DNA of 64,000 nucleotides from Pseudomonas graminis (GTDB taxonomy: Bacteria > Pseudomonadota > Gammaproteobacteria > Pseudomonadales > Pseudomonadaceae), in NCBI RefSeq assembly GCF_004364335.1, contig NZ_SOCR01000007.1:186001-250000 (forward strand), written 5' to 3'. This document shows positions 50,781-60,734 of this stretch, piece after piece. The notes beneath the pieces are model-generated. The model ran no database searches. It had not been told where the DNA came from and was given only the letters and a program-made list of their open reading frames with translations. The position numbers and the translations under genes are program-made. Every line of letters starts with the position of its first letter. Position 1 is the stretch's first letter.

Positions 50781-51791
50781 ATGCGAAGTTATCGCTTCGA
50801 CACACCTTCATTGGATGGATTGCGTCAACACCAGGAGGCCATTCCAAAACCTCAGCGGGGTGAGTTGCTATTGCGCGTCCATGCTGTATCGCTGAATTAC
50901 CGCGATCTGGCACTCCTGGACGGTGGCATTTTGAAACCTTACATAGCAGGCGGGATTCCGGTCAGCGACGCCGCTGCCGAAGTCGTTGAACTGGGCGAAG
51001 GCGTCGAGGATTTCCAGGTCGGCGACCGAGTGATCAGCCTGTTCCACCCCCGTTGGTTCGGCGGGCCCAAGGTGGCGGCCCGGGCCATTGGCAGCTACGG
51101 CTACGATCAAGACGGCTGGCTGACGGAGTACAAAGTGGTCTCGCGCGAGGCCGTCGCCGCCTTGCCGGATGAGTTGACCTTTGAGGAGGGCGCTACGCTG
51201 CCGTGCGCAGCGGTTACCGCCTGGAATGCCCTCAGCAGCGCCACGCCGATCCGGGTGGGGCAAAGCGTATTGACGCTGGGCAGCGGCGGGGTGTCAGTGT
51301 TCGCTTTGCAATATGCCAAGGCGGCCGGCGCGCGGGTGATCGCCACCACATCGTCCACTGCCAAGGCCGAGCGGTTAAAAGCGTTGGGCGCCGATGAGGT
51401 GATCAATTACCGCGAAGTCGCGGAATGGGGCGCCACGGTCAGGTCGCTTACTGCTGAGATCGGCGTCGATCGGGTGGTTGAGGTGGGAGGCCCGGCCACC
51501 ATCAAACAGTCTCTGAAAGCCGTTGCCTTCCACGGCGAGGTGGTGCTGGTGGGCTTTCTGGGTGAGAGCGGCGCGGCGCTCGACTATTTCGACCTGATGG
51601 GTGCTGGTGCGAGCTTGCGGTCCACCAATGTCGGCGATCGCGCGATGCTCGCAGACACGGTAAAAGCGACCGTAAGTGGCCGGATCAAACCGGTCATTGA
51701 CCGCGTCTTCCCTTATGCCGAGGCGCGGGCCGCGTTTGCGCACCTGCGCAGTGGGCGGCATTTCGGGAAAGTGGTGATCAGCCTGGATTGA
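50781..51791 (+). CDS. Medium-chain NAD(P)-dependent alcohol dehydrogenase/quinone oxidoreductase
   Basis: MDR-superfamily enzyme of 336 residues. The GroES-like N-terminal domain contains LLRVHAVSLNYRDLALLDGG and the Rossmann part VLTLGSGGVSVFALQYAKAAGA. The catalytic zinc ligands of classical alcohol dehydrogenases are not evident (Tyr-Arg-Asp in place of the Cys region), so a quinone- or enoyl-reductase-like activity is more likely. The ATG at 50781 is chosen because family similarity begins there; an ATG-proximal extension to 50682 overlaps the LysR gene. Confidence 0.88.
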   Translation: MRSYRFDTPSLDGLRQHQEAIPKPQRGELLLRVHAVSLNYRDLALLDGGILKPYIAGGIPVSDAAAEVVELGEGVEDFQVGDRVISLFHPRWFGGPKVAARAIGSYGYDQDGWLTEYKVVSREAVAALPDELTFEEGATLPCAAVTAWNALSSATPIRVGQSVLTLGSGGVSVFALQYAKAAGARVIATTSSTAKAERLKALGADEVINYREVAEWGATVRSLTAEIGVDRVVEVGGPATIKQSLKAVAFHGEVVLVGFLGESGAALDYFDLMGAGASLRSTNVGDRAMLADTVKATVSGRIKPVIDRVFPYAEARAAFAHLRSGRHFGKVVISLD

Positions 51792-52010
51792 TCCTTTCGC
51801 ACCGCAACAAAAAAGTCCCCGGTGTTGCAGTCCGGCATCACAGGGAATCGCGAGGTCGTGGCCGGCGGCAAGAGGAGGGCAGACATCCTCGCCGGTCACG
51901 CGACAGTCATAAACCAGACGGAAGGCAGAGGGGGTGACTCAAGTTGCGACGCACTGGGCAGATAACGGTGATGTCAGTTACATACGCAGCATTGTTCAAG
52001 GATCGAACCC

Positions 52011-53225
52011 ATGACCCAGCGTCAATCCATCCGCATTCCCCTTTCCGCTCAGCCGCGTATTCTCTGGTTCCCTTTCATTCCGGTCGTGCCCGCCGTTGCA
52101 TGGGTACTCAGTCAGTCAACCTCAACCCCCAATCTGATCGCGTGCGCGGCACTGGTGCTGATCGGCCTCGGTGCCGGGGTGTGGAGTGCTGTTTCCCAGC
52201 GTGACGTGGTGCTGCGCGCCACTGCCCGGGCGCAAGCGGAGCAGTCAGAAGCGGACGCGGCGAGCCACAGCGTGACCTCGCGGGTACAACTCGATGAGGT
52301 GTTGCTGGGCGCCATGCCGATCTGGGCGCGGCAAGTGGAAAGCTCTCGGTATCAGACCGAAGAAGCGATCGTGAATCTGACCAATCGCTTTATCGGGATC
52401 GCCGCGCGCTTGCAGGAAACGGTTCAGACTTCCCAGCGCGCTGCCGGCGAACTCGACGGGCAAACCGCGGATGGGGCGCTCGAAGTACTGTCCCTCAGCG
52501 AAAGCGATCTAAGCCGGGTGATCAACTCGCTCAAAGCCGCTCAAACCAGCCGTGACCAGACTTTGGCCCAAGTGCGCGGCCTTACGGCGTACACCGGCGA
52601 ACTGCGCACCATGGCCGCCGACGTCGCGGCGATTGCCGCGCAGACCAACCTGCTGGCGCTCAACGCGGCCATCGAAGCGGCCCGTGCAGGCGAGGCCGGT
52701 CGCGGCTTTGCCGTGGTGGCCGACGCGGTGCGCAGCCTGTCGAGCAAATCCAGCGAGACCGGTCAGCAGATGTCGGCCAAGGTCGACATCATCAATAACG
52801 GCATCACGCAGTTGGTGCAGGCCGCATCGAGCAGCGCCGACCAGGACAGCCAATCGGTCGCCGCGTCAGAAAACAGCATTCAAGTCGTGCTCGAGCGCTT
52901 TCATAACATCACTGGCCGCCTGGCCGAATCCGCGGACCTGCTCAAGCAGGAAAGCCGTGGCATTGGTGACGAGATGACGGAGGTGCTGGTCGACCTGCAA
53001 TTCCAGGACCGTGTGAGCCAGATCCTCAGCCACGTGCGAGACAACATGGAAGACCTGCATGGTCACCTGCTCCAGGCGAGCGAAGCCCCGGACCAGGCGA
53101 CGTCCATCGATGCCCGCCAGTGGCTGGCGCGCATGGACGCCACCTACGCCACCGACGAGCAGCGGCGCACCCATCGTGGCGAGACGCCTGTGCAGCAGAA
53201 CTCTCAAGACATCACCTTCTTTTAG
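52011..53225 (+). CDS. Methyl-accepting chemotaxis protein with two short membrane segments
   Basis: Chemoreceptor of 404 residues. Two hydrophobic segments (about residues 17-34 and 41-58) are separated by only a few residues, so it has no periplasmic ligand domain and should sense from the membrane or cytoplasm. The signalling tip reads [22 protein letters not shown]-terminal region with [20 protein letters not shown] is shared with unusual receptors that contain a LQFQDR motif. It is the first gene of the che cluster. Confidence 0.9.
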   Translation: MTQRQSIRIPLSAQPRILWFPFIPVVPAVAWVLSQSTSTPNLIACAALVLIGLGAGVWSAVSQRDVVLRATARAQAEQSEADAASHSVTSRVQLDEVLLGAMPIWARQVESSRYQTEEAIVNLTNRFIGIAARLQETVQTSQRAAGELDGQTADGALEVLSLSESDLSRVINSLKAAQTSRDQTLAQVRGLTAYTGELRTMAADVAAIAAQTNLLALNAAIEAARAGEAGRGFAVVADAVRSLSSKSSETGQQMSAKVDIINNGITQLVQAASSSADQDSQSVAASENSIQVVLERFHNITGRLAESADLLKQESRGIGDEMTEVLVDLQFQDRVSQILSHVRDNMEDLHGHLLQASEAPDQATSIDARQWLARMDATYATDEQRRTHRGETPVQQNSQDITFF

Positions 53226-53234
53226 GAGCTCATC

Positions 53235-53603
53235 ATGGCGAAGAATGTATTAGTGGTCGACGACTCCAGCAGCGTGCGGCAAGTGGTAGGCATTGCCTTG
53301 AAAAGCGCCGGTTACGACGTGATCGAGGCATGCGATGGCAGGGATGCGCTGGGCAAGCTCACCGGGCAGAAAGTGCACCTGATCATCAGTGACGTGAACA
53401 TGCCCAACATGGACGGCATCACCTTCGTCAAGGAGGTCAAGAAGCTGGCCAGCTACAAGTTCACCCCGATCATCATGCTGACCACCGAGTCACAGGAATC
53501 GAAAAAGGCCGAGGGCCAGGCGGCGGGCGCCAAGGCGTGGGTGGTCAAGCCGTTCCAGCCCGCGCAGATGCTGGCAGCGGTGTCGAAACTGATCCTGCCA
53601 TGA
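53235..53603 (+). CDS. cheY: CheY-like response regulator
   Basis: Receiver of 122 residues with Asp9/Asp10, phosphorylation site Asp53 (LIISDVNMP), Thr in MLTTES and Lys in VVKPFQP. The CheY-typical aromatic near the C-terminus is replaced by Trp in AKAWVVKPF. It is phosphorylated by the CheA encoded two genes on. It may act on a motor or on another output, since this cluster also carries a STAS protein. Confidence 0.93.
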   Translation: MAKNVLVVDDSSSVRQVVGIALKSAGYDVIEACDGRDALGKLTGQKVHLIISDVNMPNMDGITFVKEVKKLASYKFTPIIMLTTESQESKKAEGQAAGAKAWVVKPFQPAQMLAAVSKLILP

Positions 53604-53626
53604 AACCTTTTGCGAGGGAGGCTGCG

Positions 53627-53914
53627 ATGCCGATCACTATCGAAACACGCGACGACAGCACCTGCGTCAGCATTGACGGAGAGCTCACGATCTACACCGT
53701 CGCCGAACTGGCGGGCGCGCTGTTGCCGCAGATGGGTGGGGCGCCACGCCTGTTGCTGGACCTCTCGCAGGTCACGGAAATGGACGGCGCAGGGCTGCAG
53801 TTGCTCGCGGTCATCCAGCGTGAGGCCGACAGCGGCGGCACAGCCTTAAGCGTCACCGGCCAGAGCGTGGCGGTCACGCAGGCGCTTGAGTTATGTCGCA
53901 AAGCGGGCTCATAG
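53627..53914 (+). CDS. STAS-domain protein of the che cluster
   Basis: Single STAS domain of 95 residues (anti-sigma-factor antagonist fold) starting at an ATG with a GAGGGAGG site; an earlier in-frame ATG at 53600 overlaps the cheY stop. The loop LDLSQVTEMDGAGLQLL has Asp-Gly where SpoIIAA-type proteins have the phosphorylatable Ser, so classical regulation by a serine kinase appears absent. STAS genes are known in several alternative che clusters, where they probably interact with CheA or receptors. Confidence 0.88.
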   Translation: MPITIETRDDSTCVSIDGELTIYTVAELAGALLPQMGGAPRLLLDLSQVTEMDGAGLQLLAVIQREADSGGTALSVTGQSVAVTQALELCRKAGS

Positions 53915-53946
53915 CCAGCCACGCCAGCCCAAGCCCCAGCCCCAGC

Positions 53947-53968
53947 CACGTTCATTGCACGTTCATTG
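53947..53968 (+). repeat. Tandem 11-bp repeat before cheA
   Basis: Two head-to-tail copies of CACGTTCATTG at 53947-53957 and 53958-53968, about 20 bp before the cheA start, in a short C/A-rich spacer. It could be a binding site or replication slippage. Confidence 0.5.
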
Positions 53969-53987
53969 ATAGACAAGGAAGGTCCGG

Positions 53988-56039
53988 GTGAGCATCAATC
54001 TCGACCAGGCACTACAGACATTCATCGTCGAAGCCCACGAACTGTTGCAGGTCATGGAGCAATCCCTGCTGCAACTGGAAACCGAGCCCGCCGACCAGGG
54101 TGCCATCGGCGCGATTTTTCGTGCCGCGCACACCATCAAGGGTTCTGCCGGCCTGTTTGGCCTGACCCCCGTCGTCGGCTTCACGCACATTGTCGAGGAC
54201 GTACTCGACCGGCTGCGCGACGGCAGTGTGGCAGTCGATGCCACACTGATCGCAGTGCTGCTCAAGTGCGGCGATCATATGCTGGAGTTGATCAACGTCG
54301 TCGCCAGTCGTGGCGAGACGCTCCCGCCTGCGGCCCTGGAACGTGAAGCGGCGTTGCGCGAGGCGCTCAGTCGCTATCAGGCGCCGACTCACCTGCCGGA
54401 AACTGTCCCTCAAAGCATACAAACCGTTGACGCCGGTGCAGGCACGTCCGCCGAGTTGCTCTGGCATATCTCCCTGCGCTTCGGTGTGGAGGTGTTTCGC
54501 AATGGCATGGACCCGCTGTCGTTCCTGCGCTACCTGGAGACCTTGGGGCAGATAACGCAAGTCACGACCCTCACCGAGACTATTCCGGCACTGGACAGCT
54601 GGGACCCGGAAAGCTGCTACCTGGGTTTCGAGATCGACCTTCGCTCGACGGCGGGCCACGCCACCCTCAACGAAGTATTCGACTTCGTGCGTGACGACTG
54701 TGAAGTGAGCATCGAAGCTATCCACGAAGCGTCCGACCGTGCTGTGTCCGTCGCAAGCGAGTGGGATGCCCAGGCAGAGCAGGGCCCATTGACGGCGTCA
54801 GTGCAGCGGCTACCGGCGGCCAGTGAGCCGAAAACCCGGGACGGCAACTACGTGCGCGTCAATGCGGACAAGCTTGACGAGCTGATTAACCTGGTCGGCG
54901 AACTGGTGATAGCGAGCGCCGGTGCCAGCCTCTTGGCCCGCTCCTGTCACAACGACCCGCTGCAAGAGGCGACGTCGACAGTGTCGGGACTGGTGGAGGA
55001 GATCCTGGATGGCGCACTGCACCTGCGCATGGTCCCCATCGGCGACACGTTCAATCGCTTCCGCCGCGTGGTGCGGGACATTAGCCAGGAGCTGGGCAAG
55101 GACATCGAGCTGACCATCAGCGGCGCAGAAACCGAAATGGACAAGACCGTCGTCGAAAAAATCGGCGACCCACTGATGCACCTGCTGCGCAACGCCATGG
55201 ACCACGGGATCGAAAGCGCCGATGCCCGGCGCGCTGCCGGCAAGGCGGGGAAGGGCCATCTGAGCCTCAATGCCTACCACGACTCGGGCAGCATCGTCAT
55301 CGAAATCGCCGACGACGGCAACGGACTCAACCGCGAACGGATCCTGGAAAAGGCTCAGGAGCGCGGCCTGGTCGCCAGCGGTGCGGTGCTCTCCGATCAG
55401 GAGATCTACAACCTGATCTTCGAACCGGGTTTCTCTACCGCCGAGGCGGTCACCAATCTGTCTGGCCGTGGCGTCGGCATGGACGTGGTCAAGCGCAACA
55501 TCACGCTGCTGCGCGGCACCGTCGATCTGGACAGTCGCCCCGGCCAGGGCACCGTGGTGCGCATCCGCTTGCCGCTGACCCTGGCGATCATCAACGGCTT
55601 TCTGGTCGGCATCGATACATCCACCTACGTGATTCCGCTGGACATGGTTCAGGAATGCATCGAGCTGGACGTACACCAGCGCCAGTCGAGCCGCGACCAG
55701 GGTTACCTGGATTTGCGGGGCGAGGTGTTGCCGCTGGTGGACCTGCGCGAGCACTTCAGCCACGAAGGCAGTGCCGGCCGCCGCCAGAATGTGGTGGTGG
55801 TGCGCTACGCCGAGCACAAGGCCGGGCTGGTCGTGGATGACCTGCTGGGTGAGTTCCAGACCGTGATCAAACCGTTGGGCAAGTTGTTTGGCGCACTGCG
55901 CGGCATCAGCGGCTCGACCATCCTGGGCAGTGGCGCGGTGGCGCTGATCCTCGACATACCGGCATTGCTCAACCAAATCGTACAACTGGAAGCCCGCACG
56001 GCCCAGGCGCCTTATTCGCCAACCGTCGTCGCCCGCTGA
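53988..56039 (+). CDS. cheA: Chemotaxis histidine kinase CheA
   Basis: Kinase of 683 residues with a GTG start behind AAGGAAGG. Domains: Hpt with phospho-His48 ([11 protein letters not shown]), a P2-like part (about 160-260), dimerisation domain ([13 protein letters not shown]), HATPase with the N, G1 and G2 boxes ([23 protein letters not shown]), and CheW-like regulatory domain. All catalytic motifs are intact. It receives input from the receptors of this cluster through the CheW encoded downstream, and phosphorylates the CheY and CheB of the cluster. Confidence 0.96.
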   Translation: MSINLDQALQTFIVEAHELLQVMEQSLLQLETEPADQGAIGAIFRAAHTIKGSAGLFGLTPVVGFTHIVEDVLDRLRDGSVAVDATLIAVLLKCGDHMLELINVVASRGETLPPAALEREAALREALSRYQAPTHLPETVPQSIQTVDAGAGTSAELLWHISLRFGVEVFRNGMDPLSFLRYLETLGQITQVTTLTETIPALDSWDPESCYLGFEIDLRSTAGHATLNEVFDFVRDDCEVSIEAIHEASDRAVSVASEWDAQAEQGPLTASVQRLPAASEPKTRDGNYVRVNADKLDELINLVGELVIASAGASLLARSCHNDPLQEATSTVSGLVEEILDGALHLRMVPIGDTFNRFRRVVRDISQELGKDIELTISGAETEMDKTVVEKIGDPLMHLLRNAMDHGIESADARRAAGKAGKGHLSLNAYHDSGSIVIEIADDGNGLNRERILEKAQERGLVASGAVLSDQEIYNLIFEPGFSTAEAVTNLSGRGVGMDVVKRNITLLRGTVDLDSRPGQGTVVRIRLPLTLAIINGFLVGIDTSTYVIPLDMVQECIELDVHQRQSSRDQGYLDLRGEVLPLVDLREHFSHEGSAGRRQNVVVVRYAEHKAGLVVDDLLGEFQTVIKPLGKLFGALRGISGSTILGSGAVALILDIPALLNQIVQLEARTAQAPYSPTVVAR

Positions 56040-56068
56040 CGTATTTGCAACACCCTGGAGGCTCCACG

Positions 56069-57727
56069 ATGAAATGGTTCTACGATCTTAAAATTTCCAC
56101 CAAGTTGATCAGCTCATTCCTGGTGGTCCTGGCACTCACAGCAGCGATGGGCGTCTTTGCCATTAATCAGCTAGGGGCCGTGAACCAGGCTGCCCAGGAC
56201 ATCCGGGGTAACTGGATGCCTTCCATGCGTGCAGCGGCAGGCATGCGTTTTTTTGCCGCCAACTATCGCTTGAAAGAGTACCGCGCCATAACCACCGACG
56301 TCGCTGAAGAGAAGGCCCAGGCTGAGCGGGAAGCCGCCGAGTCCCGCCAGCAGTTCGAAACCCGCGTGGGCACCTATGAACAGCTGCTGTCGAACGACGA
56401 AGATCGTCAGCTTCTCGCGGCTGCGAAAAGCGCATGGGCCGCCTACCTGGCAACCAGCAATCAGGTGCTTGAGCTTTCACGGCAGAATCAGGCGGACCAG
56501 GCACGCGTCTTGCTGAGGGGCGAGTCCAAAACGCGCTTTGATGATGTGACCAACCGCCTGCAAAAGATGGTCGAGCTCAATGACGGCGGCGCGACGGCTG
56601 CCGGCGACAAGGGCTCGGCGCTGTACGAAAGCGCCCGCCTGGCGATCATTGCGGCGCTGGTCGCTGCGTTAGTGATCGGCCTGGGCCTGGCCGTGTTCAT
56701 TGCGCGAATCATTTCGCGTCCGCTGAGACAAGCCGCCACTGCCGCCGAGCAATTGGCCGAAGGCAACCTCAGCGCGCCGATCGCACCGGGGACCAAAGAC
56801 GAAACCGGCATGGTGCTTAACGCCATGCGCAACATGGTTGGCAAGCTGGGGCACATCATCGGCGAAGTGCGCAACGCCGCCGATAACCTGGCCAGCGCCT
56901 CCGAGCAGGTCAGCGCCACCGCACAATCCATGAGCCAGGCCACCAGTGAGCAGGCGGCCAGCGTTGAGGAAACCAGTGCATCGATCGAGCAGATGAGCGC
57001 CAGCATCAACCAGAACACCGAAAACGCCAAAGTCACCGATGGCATGGCCAGCAAAGCCGCCAAGGAAGCCACCGAGGGCGGCGATTCGGTACAGCAGACC
57101 GTCGTGGCGATGAAGAAAATCGCCCAGCGCATCAGCATCATCGATGACATCGCCTACCAGACCAACCTGCTGGCCCTCAACGCCGCCATCGAGGCCGCTC
57201 GGGCCGGTGAGCACGGCAAGGGTTTCGCGGTGGTAGCGGCCGAAGTGCGCAAGCTGGCCGAACGCAGCCAGGTCGCCGCTCAGGAAATCGGCGAGCTGTC
57301 TTCCAGCAGCGTGGACATGGCCGAGAAGGCCGGCAAGTTGCTCGGCGAAATGGTGCCATCCATCAACAAGACCAGCGACCTGGTGCAGGAAATCAGCGCA
57401 GCATCCGAGGAGCAGGCCGCCGGTGTCGCGCAGATCAACACGGCCATGACCCAGCTCAACCAAGTGACCCAGCAGAATGCCTCGAGCAGCGAGGAGCTGG
57501 CCGCCACCGCCGAAGAAATGAGCAGCCAGGCCGAACAGCTGCAACAGGCCATGAGTTTCTTTGTGCTGGATTCAGCGCCACGGCCCGCCACTCAAAGCAG
57601 CAGCGCAGACAACTCCGGCAGCAAGCCAAGCCATCAGCCGCCTCGGGTAAAACCGCAGCCGCCGCGCAAGGCGTTTGCATACAGCATGGCCAGCGCCCCG
57701 GACGAATCGGAATTCACCCGCTTCTGA
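56069..57727 (+). CDS. Methyl-accepting chemotaxis protein with 4-helix-bundle ligand domain
   Basis: Chemoreceptor of 552 residues. TM1 near residues 10-30, a periplasmic 4HB_MCP-type domain (about 35-185), TM2 near 192-212, HAMP ([20 protein letters not shown]), methylation helices and the tip [25 protein letters not shown] precedes the ATG at 56069. The C-terminus is a Pro/Ser/Lys-rich tail without a CheR-docking pentapeptide. The ligand is unknown. Confidence 0.95.
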   Translation: MKWFYDLKISTKLISSFLVVLALTAAMGVFAINQLGAVNQAAQDIRGNWMPSMRAAAGMRFFAANYRLKEYRAITTDVAEEKAQAEREAAESRQQFETRVGTYEQLLSNDEDRQLLAAAKSAWAAYLATSNQVLELSRQNQADQARVLLRGESKTRFDDVTNRLQKMVELNDGGATAAGDKGSALYESARLAIIAALVAALVIGLGLAVFIARIISRPLRQAATAAEQLAEGNLSAPIAPGTKDETGMVLNAMRNMVGKLGHIIGEVRNAADNLASASEQVSATAQSMSQATSEQAASVEETSASIEQMSASINQNTENAKVTDGMASKAAKEATEGGDSVQQTVVAMKKIAQRISIIDDIAYQTNLLALNAAIEAARAGEHGKGFAVVAAEVRKLAERSQVAAQEIGELSSSSVDMAEKAGKLLGEMVPSINKTSDLVQEISAASEEQAAGVAQINTAMTQLNQVTQQNASSSEELAATAEEMSSQAEQLQQAMSFFVLDSAPRPATQSSSADNSGSKPSHQPPRVKPQPPRKAFAYSMASAPDESEFTRF

Positions 57728-57763
57728 TCACAAGCATCGATGCGGGCCTACAGGGAGAACGAC

Positions 57764-58303
57764 ATGGGCGCAGTGACGACCACGCGGCAAACCGCAGTTG
57801 CGGTGGATGAGGACGCGCAGTACCTGACTTTCATGCTTGGCGGCGAAATGTTCGCCATCGGCATTCTGGGAATCAAGGAAATTATCGAATACGGCAGCCT
57901 GACCGTGGTGCCCATGATGCCCGCGTTTGTGCGCGGGGTGATCAATCTGCGCGGCGCGGTGGTGCCGGTGGTCGATCTGTCGGCGCGCTTCGGCCGGGCC
58001 AACTCGGCGATCACCCGGCGCTCATGCGTCATCATCATTGAGGCGAGCACCGACGAGGGTCAGCCGCAGGACATCGGTTTGCTGGTCGACACCGTGTCTG
58101 CGGTGCAAGAGATTCCGTCCACACAGATCGAACCGCCGCCCAGCTTCGGCGCGCGGATTCGGTCTGATTTCATCAGCGGCATGGCCAAGGTCGATGGCAA
58201 GTTCGTGATTGTGCTGGACGTGGACAACGTACTGTCCATCGATGAGATGTCCAGCCTTGCCGAAGCCGGACAGGCGCCGGCCCTTGATCTCGACCCGCGT
58301 TGA
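57764..58303 (+). CDS. cheW: CheW coupling protein
   Basis: Scaffold protein of 179 residues linking receptors to CheA. The family features FMLGGEMFAIGILGIKEII and VRGVINLRGAVVPVVDL are present. The ATG at 57764 (AGGGAGAAC upstream) is preferred to the upstream one at 57740. Confidence 0.94.
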   Translation: MGAVTTTRQTAVAVDEDAQYLTFMLGGEMFAIGILGIKEIIEYGSLTVVPMMPAFVRGVINLRGAVVPVVDLSARFGRANSAITRRSCVIIIEASTDEGQPQDIGLLVDTVSAVQEIPSTQIEPPPSFGARIRSDFISGMAKVDGKFVIVLDVDNVLSIDEMSSLAEAGQAPALDLDPR

Positions 58304-58312
58304 GGCCCGAAC

Positions 58313-59122
58313 ATGGCAGACACCGCTACCATCGATGACCGTGAGTTCGGTCAGTTCCAGAGCTGGCTGTATCGTGCGGCCGGCATCAACCTGTCACCCG
58401 CCAAGAAAGCACTGGTGGCAGGGCGCCTGTTCAAGCGCCTCAAGCATTACGAGCTGCAGAGCTATGGCGAATACTTCAAGCTGATCATGAAGGACGAGCG
58501 CAAGGGCGAGTTGCAGGTTGCCCTGGATTTGCTGACCACCAACGAGACCTATTTCTTTCGCGAGCCCAAGCACTTCGACTTCCTGCGTCAGCAGGTGCTG
58601 CCCAAAGCCGCCCCGGGCAAGGTGTTTCGGGTATGGAGCGCGGCCAGTTCTTCGGGTGAAGAGCCCTACAGCCTGGCGATGACCCTGGCCGAGGGCCTGG
58701 GGACCACGCCTTGGGAAGTGGTCGGCTCGGACATCAGTACCCAAGTGCTGGCCAAGGCGCGCAGCGGCCATTACGCCATGGGCCGTGCCGAGACGTTGCC
58801 TCAGCCGCTGCTGGTCAAGTATTGCCTGAAAGGCATCGGGCGCCAGGAGGGCACCTTCCTGGTCGACAAGGCTTTGCGCAACCGCGTCAACTTTGTCCAG
58901 GTCAACCTCAACGAAGCGCTGCCGGCCCTGGGTGAATTCGAGGTGATCTTTCTGCGCAACGTGATGATTTATTTCGACCAGCCGACCAAGACCCAGGTCG
59001 TTGCACGCATGCTGCCGCTCCTTAAGCCAGGCGGCTACTTGATCATCAGCCATTCGGAAAGCCTCAACGGTGTGAATGACACCTTGAAGCTGGTGGCGCC
59101 CTCGATTTACCGCAAACCATGA
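58313..59122 (+). CDS. cheR: Chemoreceptor glutamate methyltransferase CheR
   Basis: SAM-dependent methyltransferase of 269 residues that methylates glutamates on the receptors. TNETYFFREPKHF, the SAM-binding VWSAASSSGEEPYSLAM and IFLRNVMIYFD are all present. Its stop overlaps the cheD start as ATGA. Confidence 0.95.
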   Translation: MADTATIDDREFGQFQSWLYRAAGINLSPAKKALVAGRLFKRLKHYELQSYGEYFKLIMKDERKGELQVALDLLTTNETYFFREPKHFDFLRQQVLPKAAPGKVFRVWSAASSSGEEPYSLAMTLAEGLGTTPWEVVGSDISTQVLAKARSGHYAMGRAETLPQPLLVKYCLKGIGRQEGTFLVDKALRNRVNFVQVNLNEALPALGEFEVIFLRNVMIYFDQPTKTQVVARMLPLLKPGGYLIISHSESLNGVNDTLKLVAPSIYRKP

Positions 59123-59652
59123 AAATGCCCGTCGGCGCGGCCGAAGTGGTATTGGCTCCTGGCCAGGTCAGTTTCGCGACGCGGCCTACGCGCTTGCGCA
59201 CCTTGCTCGGCTCCTGCGTGGCGATCACGTTCTGGCACCCGCAACGGCTGATCGGCGGCATGTGTCACTTCATGCTGCCAGGGCGCCTGCGTCACGATCA
59301 GCCGCTGGACGGCCGATACGGCGACGAGGCGCTGGAGTTGTTATTCCGGCACGTCCTCATCAACGGTACGCAGGTCGAGGATTACCAGATCAAGCTGTTC
59401 GGCGGCGGCAGGATGTTTCCCGATCACCCGCGCGACCTGCGGGCGCAAGACGTGGCCAGCATGAATATTCGCGCAGCCCTGGCCCTGGCCGAGCGTTACC
59501 ACCTGAACCTGACGGCCCAGGACATGGGCAGCACCGGTCACCGCACGATCATGTTCGATGTGTGGAACGGCAACGTCTGGGTTCGGCACCAACCAATGGG
59601 AACACTTCAACAAGATGCCTACCAAAAAAATCAGCGTACTGCTGGTCGATGA
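59119..59652 (+). CDS. cheD: Chemoreceptor glutamine deamidase CheD
   Basis: Deamidase of 177 residues. The catalytic Cys is in LLGSCVAI and the His in [19 protein letters not shown] and a late [13 protein letters not shown] complete the family pattern. CheD converts Gln to Glu on receptors and tunes adaptation. The start overlaps cheR, and the end overlaps cheB by 38 bp. Confidence 0.94.
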   Translation: MKMPVGAAEVVLAPGQVSFATRPTRLRTLLGSCVAITFWHPQRLIGGMCHFMLPGRLRHDQPLDGRYGDEALELLFRHVLINGTQVEDYQIKLFGGGRMFPDHPRDLRAQDVASMNIRAALALAERYHLNLTAQDMGSTGHRTIMFDVWNGNVWVRHQPMGTLQQDAYQKNQRTAGR

Positions 59653-60694
59653 CTCGGCCGTGGTGCGTCAGGTGCTGATGGCCATTCTCAGCGACACGCC
59701 GGATATCCACGTCATGGGCGCGGCGTCCGACCCGATTTTCGCCATGGACAAGCTCGCCCGGGAATGGCCCGACGTGATCGTACTGGACGTGGAAATGCCA
59801 CGGATGGACGGCATCACCTTTCTCAAAAAGATCATGAGCGAGCGGCCGACGCCGGTGGTCATCTGTTCCTCGCTGACCCAGAAAGGCGCGGAAACCTCGC
59901 TGCAGGCGTTGTCGGCAGGCGCTGTTGAAATCATCACCAAACCCACGACCGGATTAAAGAATTTCCTGATCGAATCGGCAGCCGAGCTGGTGGCCGCGAT
60001 ACGCGCTGCCGCCAACTCCAACGTCCGGAACCTGGGAAAGCGCAGCGCCAGTCCGGCTCCGCTGGCCCCGGCCGGGAAGCTCACCGCCGACGCCATCCTG
60101 CCGGCCGCCAATGGCCATGCCATGGCGCAGACCACCGAGCGCATCGTCGCCATCGGCACCTCCACGGGCGGAACGCAGGCACTGGAAGCGGTGCTCAAGG
60201 CGTTGCCGAGGGTGTGCCCGGGCATTGTGATCGTCCAGCACATGCCCGAGAAGTTCACCGCCTCCTTTGCCGAACGCCTCAACAGCATCTGTGCGATCGA
60301 GGTGCGCGAAGCACGCAACAACGACCGCATTCTCCCGGGCCTGGCCTTGATCGCTCCCGGTGGCAAGCACCTGCTGGTGACCCGCAGTGGCGCTTATTAT
60401 CACGCCCAGGTGATCGACGGGCCGCAGGTCAACCGGCATCGGCCTTCAGTGGATGTGCTGTTTCGTTCGGTGGCCAAGTTCGCTGGCAAGAATGCCACCG
60501 GGATCATCATGACCGGCATGGGCGACGACGGCGCGCGCGGGCTCAAGGAGATGCTCGACGCCGGCGCCGCCACGGTTGCCCAGGATGAGGCGAGTTGCGT
60601 GGTGTTCGGCATGCCCAAGGAGGCCATCAAGCTCAACGCTGCCCAGCGGGTCATGCCGCTGGAGCATATTCATCAGGCAATCCTCAACGTTTAA
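59615..60694 (+). CDS. cheB: Chemoreceptor methylesterase/glutamine deamidase CheB
   Basis: Two-domain enzyme of 359 residues. The receiver has Asp12/Asp13 and phospho-acceptor Asp58 (VIVLDVEMP); the methylesterase has Ser (GTSTGGTQ), His (QHMPEKF) and Asp ([11 protein letters not shown]). It reverses CheR when phosphorylated by CheA. It is the last gene of the che cluster, 40 bp from the convergent recombinase gene. Confidence 0.95.
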   Translation: MPTKKISVLLVDDSAVVRQVLMAILSDTPDIHVMGAASDPIFAMDKLAREWPDVIVLDVEMPRMDGITFLKKIMSERPTPVVICSSLTQKGAETSLQALSAGAVEIITKPTTGLKNFLIESAAELVAAIRAAANSNVRNLGKRSASPAPLAPAGKLTADAILPAANGHAMAQTTERIVAIGTSTGGTQALEAVLKALPRVCPGIVIVQHMPEKFTASFAERLNSICAIEVREARNNDRILPGLALIAPGGKHLLVTRSGAYYHAQVIDGPQVNRHRPSVDVLFRSVAKFAGKNATGIIMTGMGDDGARGLKEMLDAGAATVAQDEASCVVFGMPKEAIKLNAAQRVMPLEHIHQAILNV

Positions 60695-60734
60695 CCCAGC
60701 CGCTGACCTTCAGAATCCGGCAGGAAATGACCGA

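Noticed and set aside
51806..51850. Possible terminator after the MDR-family gene
   Set aside because: A short A-run and partial complementarity are present, but no clean stem followed by T residues.
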